Source of the DNA: Zoogloea sp021286885
GTDB lineage: Bacteria > Pseudomonadota > Gammaproteobacteria > Burkholderiales > Rhodocyclaceae
Length of the DNA stretch: 64,000 bases
Direction: 5' to 3' (one strand)
Assembly: GCF_041915215.1 (NCBI RefSeq)
Contig: NZ_JAYSBV010000019.1
The notes below the pieces were generated by a model. The model was not told the DNA's origin. It made no database searches and was given only the letters and a program-made list of their open reading frames with translations. Positions 17,748 through 28,183 of the stretch are shown piece by piece; position 1 is the first letter of the stretch, and every line of letters begins with the position of its first letter. Made by a program: the position numbers and the translations under genes.

Positions 17748-18601
17748 TTGCGTGCCAGCCACACGCCGAACACCGAGAAGGCCATGCCCACCAGGGCGAG
17801 GCCGGTGAGGGTCTCGCCAAACACCGCCCAGGCGATCAGCGCCGTGGTGGGCGGGGTCAGATAGAACAGGCTGGCCACATTCACCGCGCTGCCGCTGCGG
17901 ATCAGCAGATTGAGCAGGCTCACCGCCCCCACCGAGAGCACCAGCACCAGCCAGGTCAGGGCGAACACGAACTGACCTGTCCAGTCGATCTGCATGGTTT
18001 CGGTCTGGCTGGCCACCAGGGCGCTCACGATCAGGGTGGGCACAAACTGGATCACCGAGCCGGTGCGCAGGTCGAAGGAGGCGCAAAAGCGCTTCTGGTA
18101 CAGGGTGCCGCCAGTGATGCCGATCAGGGCCGCGAGGGCCGGAGTCATCATGCCCACCAGGGCACCCGGATCATCCAGCCCCTGAATCTTGTGGGCCACC
18201 ACCATGCCCACCCCCGCCAGCCCCAGGGCCAGCCCGGCCCATTGGCGCGGCAAGACCTTCTCGCCCAGAAACAGCCCGGCCCCAAAAGCGGTGAGCAGCG
18301 GTTGCAGGCCCACCACCAGGGCGGTGATCCCCGCAGGCAGGCCGTGGCGGATGGCCATGAACACACCGCCCAGATAGACCGCATGGACGAGCAGGCCGGT
18401 GATGGCGATATGGGCCACCTGGCGCCAGTCTCGGGGCCAGGGGGCGCGGGTGAGGAGGGCCACCGCGCCCATCAGCAGGATCACCGACACATAGCGGATA
18501 CACAGAAAACTGAGGGGTTCGGCGTAGGGCAGGCCGAATTTGGCGCCAATGAAGCCGGTGCTCCAGAGCACGACAAACAACAGGGGATAGAAGCGGGTCA
18601 C
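17744..18601 (-). CDS. DMT superfamily (EamA) transporter
   Basis: 285 residues with about ten hydrophobic segments in two EamA halves. It begins MTRFYPLLFVVLWSTGFIGA, a typical EamA start with the conserved GxxK feature (TGFIGAKFGL). It is an inner-membrane drug/metabolite exporter-type protein of unknown substrate. It is followed by ruvC with a short overlap, suggesting co-transcription. The gene upstream is divergent (EVE protein). Confidence 0.88.
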   Translation of the reverse strand: MTRFYPLLFVVLWSTGFIGAKFGLPYAEPLSFLCIRYVSVILLMGAVALLTRAPWPRDWRQVAHIAITGLLVHAVYLGGVFMAIRHGLPAGITALVVGLQPLLTAFGAGLFLGEKVLPRQWAGLALGLAGVGMVVAHKIQGLDDPGALVGMMTPALAALIGITGGTLYQKRFCASFDLRTGSVIQFVPTLIVSALVASQTETMQIDWTGQFVFALTWLVLVLSVGAVSLLNLLIRSGSAVNVASLFYLTPPTTALIAWAVFGETLTGLALVGMAFSVFGVWLARK

Positions 18602-18738
18602 AGGAGGGCTCGAACGGGAAAGGGGGTGAACGGGAGGGAGGGAAAGGAATGCTTGCGCCTGTCTGATGCACTGCGGCAGGATGCGTCTCGATCATAACCC
18701 AGCCCCTCCGGGGGCCGAACCGAAGTGGTGTTCTCGAA

Positions 18739-19220
<482 letters not shown>

Positions 19221-19221
<1 letters not shown>

Positions 19222-20024
19222 TGGAAATCGAATGGTTGCTGGCCTATCTGGCCCTGGGGGGCTTTGTGGGCTTCTTTGCCGGGCTGCTCGGCGTGGGTGG
19301 GGGCGGGATCATGGTGCCCATGCTCACCACGTTGTTTGCTGCCCAGAGCGTGCCCCGGGAACATCTGGTGCATTTGGCCCTGGGGACGTCCATGGCGGCC
19401 ATCGTGATGACCTCCCTCTCCAGCCTGCGCGCCCACCACAAGCATGGCGCGGTGCGTTGGGACATCGTGAAGGGCATCGCCCCTGGGGTGTTGGCGGGCA
19501 CCTTCGCCGGCACCTTTGTGGCTTCCCGGGTGCCCACCGCGCCTTTGGCGGTGTTCTTTGCCTGCTTCATGGCCTATGTGTCGGTGCAGATGATTCTTAA
19601 CGTGAAGCCCAAGCCTTCCCGTGCCCTGCCGGGGCCCCTGGGGCTGGCCGGGGTGGGGGGCGGTATTGGTCTGATCTCGGCCCTGGTGGCGATTGGCGGG
19701 GGTTCTCTGTCGGTGCCCTTCATGACCTGGTGCAATGTCAAGATGCAGAACGCCATCGGCACCTCGGCGGCCATTGGCCTGCCCATCGCGCTGGCGGGGG
19801 CCCTGGGCTACCTCATTAATGGTTGGGGCGCCGGTAATCTGCCGCCCGGGTCGGTGGGCTATGTGTATCTGCCGGCCCTGGTGCTGCTCTCGGTGCTCTC
19901 CGGGGTGACGGCACCCATCGGTGCCCGGCTGGCCCACCGGCTGCCGGTGGCTACCCTCAAGAAGATCTTTGCGGCGGTGCTGGTGCTGCTCTCGCTCAAG
20001 ATGCTGCACACCGTGCTGGGCTGA
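19221..20024 (+). CDS. TauE/SafE family sulfite/anion exporter
   Basis: 267 residues, hydrophobic throughout with about 8 membrane segments. It has the duplicated glycine-rich TauE motifs GLLGVGGGGIMVPML (near residue 23) and ALVAIGGGSLSVPFMTW (near 155). Members transport sulfite, sulfoacetate or related anions across the inner membrane; this substrate cannot be assigned. It is coupled to the EVE gene and followed by a strong terminator. Confidence 0.92.
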
Positions 20025-20047
20025 GCCGCCCGGTTGTTGTGCCCATG

Positions 20048-20092
20048 AAAAAGCCCCGCCCACCGATTAGGTTCGGTGGGTGGGGCTTTTTT
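20048..20092 (+). terminator. intrinsic terminator after the TauE/SafE gene
   Basis: A near-perfect stem, AAAAAGCCCCGCCCACCGA against TCGGTGGGTGGGGCTTTTTT, has a 6-base loop and a T6 run. The A-run on the other side makes it usable for the convergent bacteriohemerythrin gene as well. Confidence 0.95.
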
Positions 20093-20115
20093 GCTACAGG
20101 CAGGAGGGCTCAGCC

Positions 20116-20589
20116 TCAGGCCGTGGCCTTGCGGAAGAAGCTGCCCAGGGCGCGGCTCAGCCAGCCGCCCTCGGCCTTGTCTTCCACCAGTTCTTGGGCC
20201 TTGGGGCGGACGACGCGCACGTAGGCGGCGTCGTCGTGCAGGATGTGATTGAACAGCCAGCGGTGGAGCAGGCTGTGTAGTTCATGGACCACGTCTTCCC
20301 CGGTCTGGATGCGCTGCTGGATGCCCGTTACGTTGCGCACCAGCAGGGTATGCACCTTCTTGTGGCCGCCCAGAAACTCGTATTGCACCTTTTCGAGCAT
20401 GGATTCTTCGAAGTCCAGGTGCGACACGGTGTAGTCCACCAGATCATTCACCACCGCCAGAATGCCTTCCCGATCGCCGCTGTCGCGGGCATCCTGGAGC
20501 CGGTTGATGAGCACCATGATCTGTTTATGTTGCTGATCTATTTCACTGATGCCTGTGTCCAGTTCGCTGGACCATGTGAGCGTAGACAT
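20116..20589 (-). CDS. bacteriohemerythrin
   Basis: 157 residues from ATG 20589, preceded by AAGGGGATA. The hemerythrin diiron ligands are visible: EIDQQHKQI, HLDFEE, HKKVH and HILHDD in the normal order. Such single-domain proteins bind O2 reversibly and serve O2 delivery, O2 sensing or iron storage. About 35 extra residues follow the core domain, ending in a basic/aromatic tail (LSRALGSFFRKATA). A 10-bp inverted repeat about 60-100 bases upstream of the start may be regulatory. Confidence 0.95.
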   Translation of the reverse strand: MSTLTWSSELDTGISEIDQQHKQIMVLINRLQDARDSGDREGILAVVNDLVDYTVSHLDFEESMLEKVQYEFLGGHKKVHTLLVRNVTGIQQRIQTGEDVVHELHSLLHRWLFNHILHDDAAYVRVVRPKAQELVEDKAEGGWLSRALGSFFRKATA

Positions 20590-20650
20590 AAATATCCCCT
20601 TGGATGTCGGCAGGCTTGGGCCTGCTCGATGTTGATTTAAAACCATAGAA

Positions 20651-20688
20651 TCACACTAGAAGCAGGTTTTGGGCCTGGTCTAGTGTGA
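20651..20688. promoter_or_regulatory. 10-bp perfect inverted repeat upstream of bacteriohemerythrin
   Basis: TCACACTAGA (20651-20660) and TCTAGTGTGA (20679-20688) are exact reverse complements, separated by 18 bases that contain a smaller CAGG/CCTG pairing. No T-run follows on either strand, so an operator or 5'UTR stem-loop is more likely than a terminator. The binding protein is unknown. Confidence 0.55.
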
Positions 20689-20849
20689 ATGTCATGGTTG
20701 GAACGCATCCGGGGGCGCCGTTAGTTATGGTTTATGTTTAACCCTGATGCATTTGTGGGCAAGATAACATAATCCTGATTTATCCAAAAAATCAAAATGC
20801 TGATGGATCTATAAGGCTATGCCGCAAGGGTCGAAGGTATGGATCGGCT

Positions 20850-21632
20850 TTAGCAGCCCTTGAAAACCGGGCTGCGTTTTGCCAGAAAGGCTGTCAGTCC
20901 TTCCTGGTAGTCGGCAGTGCCCAGAAAGTCGAAGGCTGCGCGCTTTTCCTCCAGACTCAGGGCGTGTCCGGTTTGCAGGCGGCGCACCCATTGCTTGTGC
21001 CAGCGGGCCACGAGCGGTGCGCCTTTCAGGATGCGCTGGACGGTGGCGTTGGTTTCCTGTTCCACTCGCTCATCGTCCACCACCCGGCTCAGCAGACCCT
21101 TGGCCCAGGCTTCCCGGGCATCCAGGATGCGTCCTTCGAGCAGGATTTCGAGCAGCACCGCCGGCCCCACCAGCTGAAGCAGCCCGGCCATTTCCCCCGG
21201 ATACATGGAAAAGCCCAGCTTGTTGATGGGGGCACCAAAGCGGCTGGATTCGCCTGCGATGCGGATGTCGCAGCAGCCCGCGATTTCCAGCCCACCGCCA
21301 ATGCACGCCCCCTGGATCTGGGCCACAGTGGGCACCGGGCAGTTGCGGATGGCCTCCAGAGCGGCCGCCACCAGTTCTTCGTGGTAGTGCAGGGCATCGT
21401 CTACCGTAGCCCGCACGGTCAGGAATTCCTCGATGTTGCCCCCGGCCGCAAAGGCCTTGTCGCCATCGCCGCGCAGCACCACGCAGCGCAAGGCCGGGTC
21501 GGCGTTGAGGCTGTCCATGTGGCTGCGCAGGGCACGCCACATTTGGGCATCGACGGCATTCAGTTTGTCGGGATTTGAAAGGGTGAGAGTGGCTACGCCG
21601 TCGGCGCGGCTCAGCAGGATGTCGCCGTACAT
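20850..21632 (-). CDS. enoyl-CoA hydratase/isomerase (crotonase) family protein
   Basis: 260 residues, starting MYGDILLSRADGVATLTLSN. The two oxyanion-hole regions are present: DKAFAAGGNIEEF and the CIGGGLEIAGCCDIRIA loop. The first catalytic Glu of hydratases (GGGLE) is kept. The second, normally in FGQPE, is replaced (FGAPINKLGFSMYPG), so ordinary hydratase chemistry is doubtful. Isomerase, dehydratase or decarboxylase activity is possible. It is monocistronic; the upstream region is AT-rich. Confidence 0.88.
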   Translation of the reverse strand: MYGDILLSRADGVATLTLSNPDKLNAVDAQMWRALRSHMDSLNADPALRCVVLRGDGDKAFAAGGNIEEFLTVRATVDDALHYHEELVAAALEAIRNCPVPTVAQIQGACIGGGLEIAGCCDIRIAGESSRFGAPINKLGFSMYPGEMAGLLQLVGPAVLLEILLEGRILDAREAWAKGLLSRVVDDERVEQETNATVQRILKGAPLVARWHKQWVRRLQTGHALSLEEKRAAFDFLGTADYQEGLTAFLAKRSPVFKGC

Positions 21633-21856
21633 GAGATAAAAAGCCTAGTGTTTATAGGGACTTGTGGGTCAATGCAAAAAACCTTCCGTACGTTGTAGTA
21701 TGGAGTCTTGTGTATGTTATATCATCCCCACCGGGGCACCGTACCGGCGCGGCGGGCTCCCGGCCCACAAGCTCAAAAAATAGATCCAGGCCGCTCAAAA
21801 ACAAGACCAACAGGTGGATCGCGTCGTTTTATCGCTGCATCAATGGGAGGGAAACC

Positions 21857-22189
21857 ATGTCCAGCACGTCTCACAGTGCAATCTATGCACGCATCCGGAG
21901 CAATCCGCGTTTCAAGGAACTGGTGGCCAAGCGCCAGGGCTTTGCCACGCTGCTCTCCATCATTGTTTTGACCATCTTCTACGGCTTCTTCATGGTCGTG
22001 GCCTTCAACCCCAAGTTGATCGGCCAGCGTCTGTCCGAAGGTTCCTACGTGACCGTCGGCATTGCTGCCGAGCTGTTCATGTTCATCTTCTTCTGGGTGT
22101 TGACCGCCGTGTACGTGAAACGCGCCAATGGCGAATTCGACGAGATGACCGCCGAAATCGTGAATGACGCAGCCAAGGGAGTGAAGTAA
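21857..22189 (+). CDS. yjcH: DUF485 membrane protein (YjcH-like)
   Basis: 110 residues from ATG 21857 with GGGAGG 6 bases upstream. It has two membrane segments (about residues 30-50 and 65-88) and the DUF485 wording NPRFKELVAKRQGFA and FVLTAVYVKRAN-like sequence. It is the small partner usually encoded immediately before actP. Its stop overlaps the actP start by one base (TAATG). About 220 bases of leader separate it from the divergent crotonase gene and should contain the promoter. Confidence 0.92.
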   Translation: MSSTSHSAIYARIRSNPRFKELVAKRQGFATLLSIIVLTIFYGFFMVVAFNPKLIGQRLSEGSYVTVGIAAELFMFIFFWVLTAVYVKRANGEFDEMTAEIVNDAAKGVK

Positions 22190-23853
22190 TGTTGTCCCGT
22201 CTGAATGTTCTGCTGCTGGGGCTGCTCGCCCCGGCCCTGGCCTGTGCTGGTGACGCCATTGCGGCCACCGAAAAGCAGCCCCTCAATCTCCACGCCATCG
22301 GTATGTTCGTGCTGTTTGTCGCGATGACCCTGGGCATCACCAAGTGGGCTGCCGGGCGTACCAAGTCCGCTGCTGACTTCTACACCGCTGGGGGTGGGAT
22401 CACTGGCTTCCAGAACGGTCTGGCGATTGCTGGTGACTATATGTCTGCAGCTACCCTGCTGGGGCTGACCGCGCTGGTTTATACCAAGGGTGTGGATGGT
22501 TACATCTACATGATCGCCTTCTTCGCCGGCTGGCCCATCATTCTGTTCCTGATGGCCGAGCGCCTGCGCAACCTGGGCAAGTTCACCTTTGCTGACATCA
22601 CTTCCTACCGGCTCAACCAGAGCAAGGTGCGCACCATGGCGGCGGTTTCGTCCCTGACCGTGGTGTGCTTCTACTTGGTGGCCCAGATGGTGGGTGCTGG
22701 CCAGCTGATCAAGCTGCTGTTTGGTCTGGATTACACCATCGCCCTGTTTGTGGTGGGTGCGCTGATGATGGTCTATGTGACCTTCGGCGGCATGGTGGCC
22801 ACCACCTGGGTGCAGATCATCAAGGCCTGCATGCTGCTGGCCGGTGGCACCCTGGTGATGGTGCTGTCCATGTCCCAGTTTGATTTCAGCTTCGAGACCC
22901 TGATGGACAAGGCCATCTCCGTCCATAATCTGGGCGAGAAGATCCTGTTCCCGGGTTCCCTGCTGCCCGATCCGGTCACTGCCCTGTCTCTGGGCCTGGG
23001 TCTGATGTTCGGCACTGCCGGCCTGCCCCACATCCTGATGCGCTTCTTCACCGTGACCAACGCCAAGGAAGCCCGCAAGTCCGTGCTCTACGCCTCTGGC
23101 TTCGTGGCCTACTTCTTCAACGTGATCCTGCTGATGGGCTTCTGTGCCATCATCATCGTGGGTCAGAACCCCGAGTTCTTTGAAGGCGGCAAGATCGGCG
23201 GCAAGATCATTGGCGGTGGCAACATGATCGCCATGCACCTGGCCAAGGCTGTGGGTGGGAATCTGCTGCTGGGCTTCCTGTCTGCCGTGGCTTTCGCCAC
23301 CATCCTCGCGGTGGTGTCCGGTCTGGCCCTGGCCGGTGCTGCAGCCATCTCCCACGACATCTACGCCCGTGTGATCCGTCAGGGCAAGGCTACCGAAACC
23401 GAAGAACTGCGCGTTTCCAAGCTTTCTTCCGTGGCTCTGGGCATCGTGGCGGTGATTCTCGGGATTGCCTTTGAGAAGATGAACGTGGCTTTCATGGTGG
23501 CCCTGGCGTTTGGCATCGCTGCTTCTGCCAACTTCCCGGTGCTCATCCTCTCTATGTACTGGAAGGGCCTGACCACCCGGGGTGCCGTGATGGGCGGGTA
23601 TGCCGGTCTGGTGGCTGCTGTGCTGCTGGTGCTGTTCTCCAAGTCCGTGTGGGTGACCGTGCTGGGCAATGCCCAGGCCCTGTTCCCCTACGATCAGCCG
23701 GCCCTGTTCTCCATGCCTCTGGCCTTCCTGGTGACCTTCATCGTCTCCAAGCTGGATAACAGCCCTGAGGCTGTGGCCGAGCGCGAGCGCTTTGGCGATC
23801 AGTACGTGCGTGCCCAAACCGGTTTTGGTGCCGCCGAGGCCAGCGCCCACTAA
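22189..23853 (+). CDS. actP: cation/acetate symporter ActP
   Basis: 554 residues of the sodium:solute symporter family, with a signal-like N-terminus and about 13 membrane segments. Signature stretches include TKSAADFYTAGGGITG, AIAGDYMSAATLLG and FGTAGLPHILMRFFTV, all typical of ActP. It imports acetate, and in relatives propionate or pyruvate, with Na+ or H+. It is coupled to the DUF485 gene. Its position just before the propionyl-CoA operon fits short-chain fatty acid use, but a terminator separates the two units. Confidence 0.95.
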   Translation: MLSRLNVLLLGLLAPALACAGDAIAATEKQPLNLHAIGMFVLFVAMTLGITKWAAGRTKSAADFYTAGGGITGFQNGLAIAGDYMSAATLLGLTALVYTKGVDGYIYMIAFFAGWPIILFLMAERLRNLGKFTFADITSYRLNQSKVRTMAAVSSLTVVCFYLVAQMVGAGQLIKLLFGLDYTIALFVVGALMMVYVTFGGMVATTWVQIIKACMLLAGGTLVMVLSMSQFDFSFETLMDKAISVHNLGEKILFPGSLLPDPVTALSLGLGLMFGTAGLPHILMRFFTVTNAKEARKSVLYASGFVAYFFNVILLMGFCAIIIVGQNPEFFEGGKIGGKIIGGGNMIAMHLAKAVGGNLLLGFLSAVAFATILAVVSGLALAGAAAISHDIYARVIRQGKATETEELRVSKLSSVALGIVAVILGIAFEKMNVAFMVALAFGIAASANFPVLILSMYWKGLTTRGAVMGGYAGLVAAVLLVLFSKSVWVTVLGNAQALFPYDQPALFSMPLAFLVTFIVSKLDNSPEAVAERERFGDQYVRAQTGFGAAEASAH

Positions 23854-23888
23854 AGGGTGAAGCCTGCTGTGCATGCATCACGCCAGCA

Positions 23889-23929
23889 CAAAACCCCCGG
23901 TCAGGCCTGCGGGCCTGCCGGGGGTTTTT
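23889..23929 (+). terminator. intrinsic terminator after actP
   Basis: A long G+C stem (AAAACCCCCGG, CAGGCC against GGGCCTG, CCGGGGGTTTTT) with a short TGC loop ends in a T5 run. It lies 35 bases after the actP stop and can also serve the convergent GntR gene. Confidence 0.93.
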
Positions 23930-23973
23930 GTTTGAAGCAGCGTTCCGGCGCTCAGGAGGTGCCGGGGCTGGGC

Positions 23974-24693
23974 TCAGTTCGCCTCGCGCTGGGCGGCGAT
24001 CCGGGCCAGGGCCTGACGCCCGCTGCGGATGTGGCTGCGCATGGCGACTTCGGCCCCTTCGGGCTGACGCTGCTCCAGGCTGGCCAGGATTTCCCGGTGC
24101 TCCGCCAGGGATTGCTCCAGCCGCCCCTCGCTGAATAGCGAATGGTGGCGGGACAGCTTGATGACCTTGCGCATGTCGGTGATGCACTGGGTCAGCCAGC
24201 GGTTGTCGCAGATCATTTGGATTTCGTAGTGGAAGGCCTGGTTGGCCTCGAAGAAACCATTGATGTCTTGGCGCGTCGCCGCCTGTTCCAGCTCGGCATG
24301 GATGCCGCGCAGGCGCAGGAGGTCGGCTTCGGTGGCCTTGCGGGCGGTGTCGGCCGCGCACTGGCCTTCGAGCAGGGCCATCACCGTAAAGATTTCATCC
24401 AGATCCCGTTCGGAGATTTCGGTGACGTAACAGCCGCGCCGGGGCTTGAGGGTGACCAGGCCTTCGGAGGCTAGCACCTTGAGGGCTTCCCGCAGGGGCG
24501 TGCGCGAAATGCCGTAATCGGCCGCCAGCGCCTGCTCGTCCACCCAGGTTCCGGGGGGCAGTTCGTGGGAAAAAATCCGTTGGCGCAAGCGTTCCGCGAC
24601 TTCCTGGTAGAGGGCAAGAGGGGCAATCCGGCCAGCGTTCATGAGTGAATGGGAATGAGTTGTCGAAGTTGAGGATTCAGTTGTTGCATCCAT
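23974..24693 (-). CDS. GntR family regulator, FadR/FCD subfamily
   Basis: About 239 residues from ATG 24693; a second ATG at 24642 is possible and neither has a clear Shine-Dalgarno. The winged-helix domain contains LAADYGISRTPLREALKVLA, typical of GntR. The C-terminal FCD domain has the metal-ligand pattern in FHYEIQM, HREIL and MRSHI. It is divergent from the methylmalonyl-CoA mutase operon, which is probably its target, with a propionate-related acyl-CoA or methylcitrate-type ligand possible. A perfect palindrome covers its own start. Confidence 0.92.
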   Translation of the reverse strand: MDATTESSTSTTHSHSLMNAGRIAPLALYQEVAERLRQRIFSHELPPGTWVDEQALAADYGISRTPLREALKVLASEGLVTLKPRRGCYVTEISERDLDEIFTVMALLEGQCAADTARKATEADLLRLRGIHAELEQAATRQDINGFFEANQAFHYEIQMICDNRWLTQCITDMRKVIKLSRHHSLFSEGRLEQSLAEHREILASLEQRQPEGAEVAMRSHIRSGRQALARIAAQREAN

Positions 24694-24703
24694 AATTATG
24701 GAT
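24688..24703. promoter_or_regulatory. 16-bp perfect palindrome, candidate GntR operator
   Basis: ATCCATAATTATGGAT is its own reverse complement and covers the proposed GntR start codon. A second dyad, TATCT-ACA-AGATA, lies at 24711-24723. GntR/FadR proteins bind short palindromes, so both are candidate operators for autoregulation and for control of the divergent operon. Confidence 0.6.
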
Positions 24704-24839
24704 AAAGTATTATCTACAAGATAGCAAGTCAAGTTCTGGCGGACGGCTCGCACCCAGATGTTGGTCCGGTGGTTATCAAGCCACCCGACACCACAAAAAA
24801 CAGAGGGAGGGAGAAACGGCCCGTCCGCCGGGCACGGCA

Positions 24840-24869
24840 ACCGGCTGTGATCAAGGGATCACAGCCGGT
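24840..24869 (+). promoter_or_regulatory. 13-bp stem-loop in the leader of the mutase operon
   Basis: ACCGGCTGTGATC pairs perfectly with GATCACAGCCGGT around an AAGG loop, 56 bases before the mutase ATG. No T-run follows, so it is not a plain terminator. It could be an operator dyad or an mRNA 5' stability or processing element. Confidence 0.6.
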
Positions 24870-24925
24870 CTGACGTCACTTCAAAAATAAGAGCCCCCGG
24901 GGCTCACGCATGTAGGGATGAAACC

Positions 24926-27091
<2,166 letters not shown>

Positions 27092-27112
27092 GCCATGCAT
27101 GAATGAGGATGG

Positions 27113-27136
27113 GCCCGCCGGTTTTGGCCGGCGGGC
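27113..27136 (+). promoter_or_regulatory. intercistronic hairpin between mutase and meaB
   Basis: GCCCGCCGG pairs with CCGGCGGGC around a TTTTGG loop, with no T-run after it. It sits 10 bases before the meaB start and may lower meaB expression relative to mutase or mark mRNA processing. Confidence 0.5.
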
Positions 27137-27145
27137 TGCCTGTTG

Positions 27146-28153
27146 ATGAGCACCATGAATAATCCTGCCCAAATCCCCCTGCGGGACGCTGCCGACCAGG
27201 CCCTGGTCGATGGCGTCCTGCGGCAGCAGCTGCGGCCCCTCGCCAAGACCATCACCCTGATCGAGTCCCAGCGGGAAGACCACAAGCTGCGCGCCCGCAG
27301 CGTGCTGGAGGGGCTGCTGCCCCACACCGGCAAGTCCATGCGGGTGGGCATCTCCGGCGTACCGGGGGTGGGCAAGTCCACCTTCATTGAAGCCCTTGGG
27401 CTCTACCTGATCGAGCAGGGCTGCAAGGTGGCCGTGCTGGCGGTGGACCCGTCTTCCAGCGTGACCGGCGGCTCCATTCTGGGCGACAAGACCCGGATGG
27501 AACTCCTGTCCCAGAACACCCGCGCCTTCATTCGCCCCAGCCCTGCGGCGGGGAGTCTGGGCGGGGTGGCCGAGAAGACCCGGGAAGCCATGCTGGTGTG
27601 CGAGGCCGCCGGCTTTGACGTGATCATCATCGAGACGGTGGGGGTCGGCCAGTCCGAAACCGCCGTCGCAGGCATGGCTGACATCTTCTGCCTGCTCCAG
27701 CTGCCCAACGCCGGGGACGATCTCCAGGCCATCAAAAAAGGCATCATGGAGCTGGCGGATCTGATCGTCATCAACAAGGCCGACATCGACCCCCGGGCCG
27801 CTGGCATGGCCCGCGCCCAAATCAGAACGGCGCTGGGCATGCTGCGCCACGTATCCCCCAACTGGGTTCCGCCGGTGCTGACCCTTTCTGCCCTCCAAAA
27901 GCAGGGCATTGCGGAGTTCTGGGACACCATCCTGAACTACCGCCGCACCATGCAGGCCAGCGGCGAATTCGACGCCCGCCGGCGCAATCAGGCCAAGGCC
28001 TGGATGTGGGAACTCATCGACCAGGGTCTGCGAGCCCGTTTCGCAGGCCATCCCCAGGTCAAACAGGCGCTGCCCGATTTGCAGGCAGCCGTGGAAGGCG
28101 GCCAGACCACGCCTTCGGCGGCGGCGGCGCGGCTCCTTGGCTACCTGGGCTAA
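27146..28153 (+). CDS. meaB: methylmalonyl-CoA mutase-associated GTPase MeaB
   Basis: About 335 residues from ATG 27146; a TTG at 27143 and an ATG at 27155 are alternatives. G3E-family GTPase motifs are clear: P-loop GVPGVGKST, switch wording VDPSSSVTGG and ETVGVGQSE, and NKAD for guanine recognition. MeaB (ArgK/YgfD) loads and protects the cobalamin of methylmalonyl-CoA mutase. Its place directly after the mutase is the usual order. Confidence 0.96.
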   Translation: MSTMNNPAQIPLRDAADQALVDGVLRQQLRPLAKTITLIESQREDHKLRARSVLEGLLPHTGKSMRVGISGVPGVGKSTFIEALGLYLIEQGCKVAVLAVDPSSSVTGGSILGDKTRMELLSQNTRAFIRPSPAAGSLGGVAEKTREAMLVCEAAGFDVIIIETVGVGQSETAVAGMADIFCLLQLPNAGDDLQAIKKGIMELADLIVINKADIDPRAAGMARAQIRTALGMLRHVSPNWVPPVLTLSALQKQGIAEFWDTILNYRRTMQASGEFDARRRNQAKAWMWELIDQGLRARFAGHPQVKQALPDLQAAVEGGQTTPSAAAARLLGYLG

Positions 28154-28183
28154 ACAATTTCAGATTTTTACTGGAGGCTGTAA

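Noticed and set aside
21640..21656. CTAGTGT upstream of the crotonase gene resembling the repeat arm near bacteriohemerythrin
   Set aside because: Only seven bases match and there is no second arm, so it is best treated as chance.
24694..24925. Cobalamin riboswitch before the B12-dependent mutase
   Set aside because: I could not find a B12-box-like sequence or the expected long multi-stem fold; only a single simple hairpin is present.
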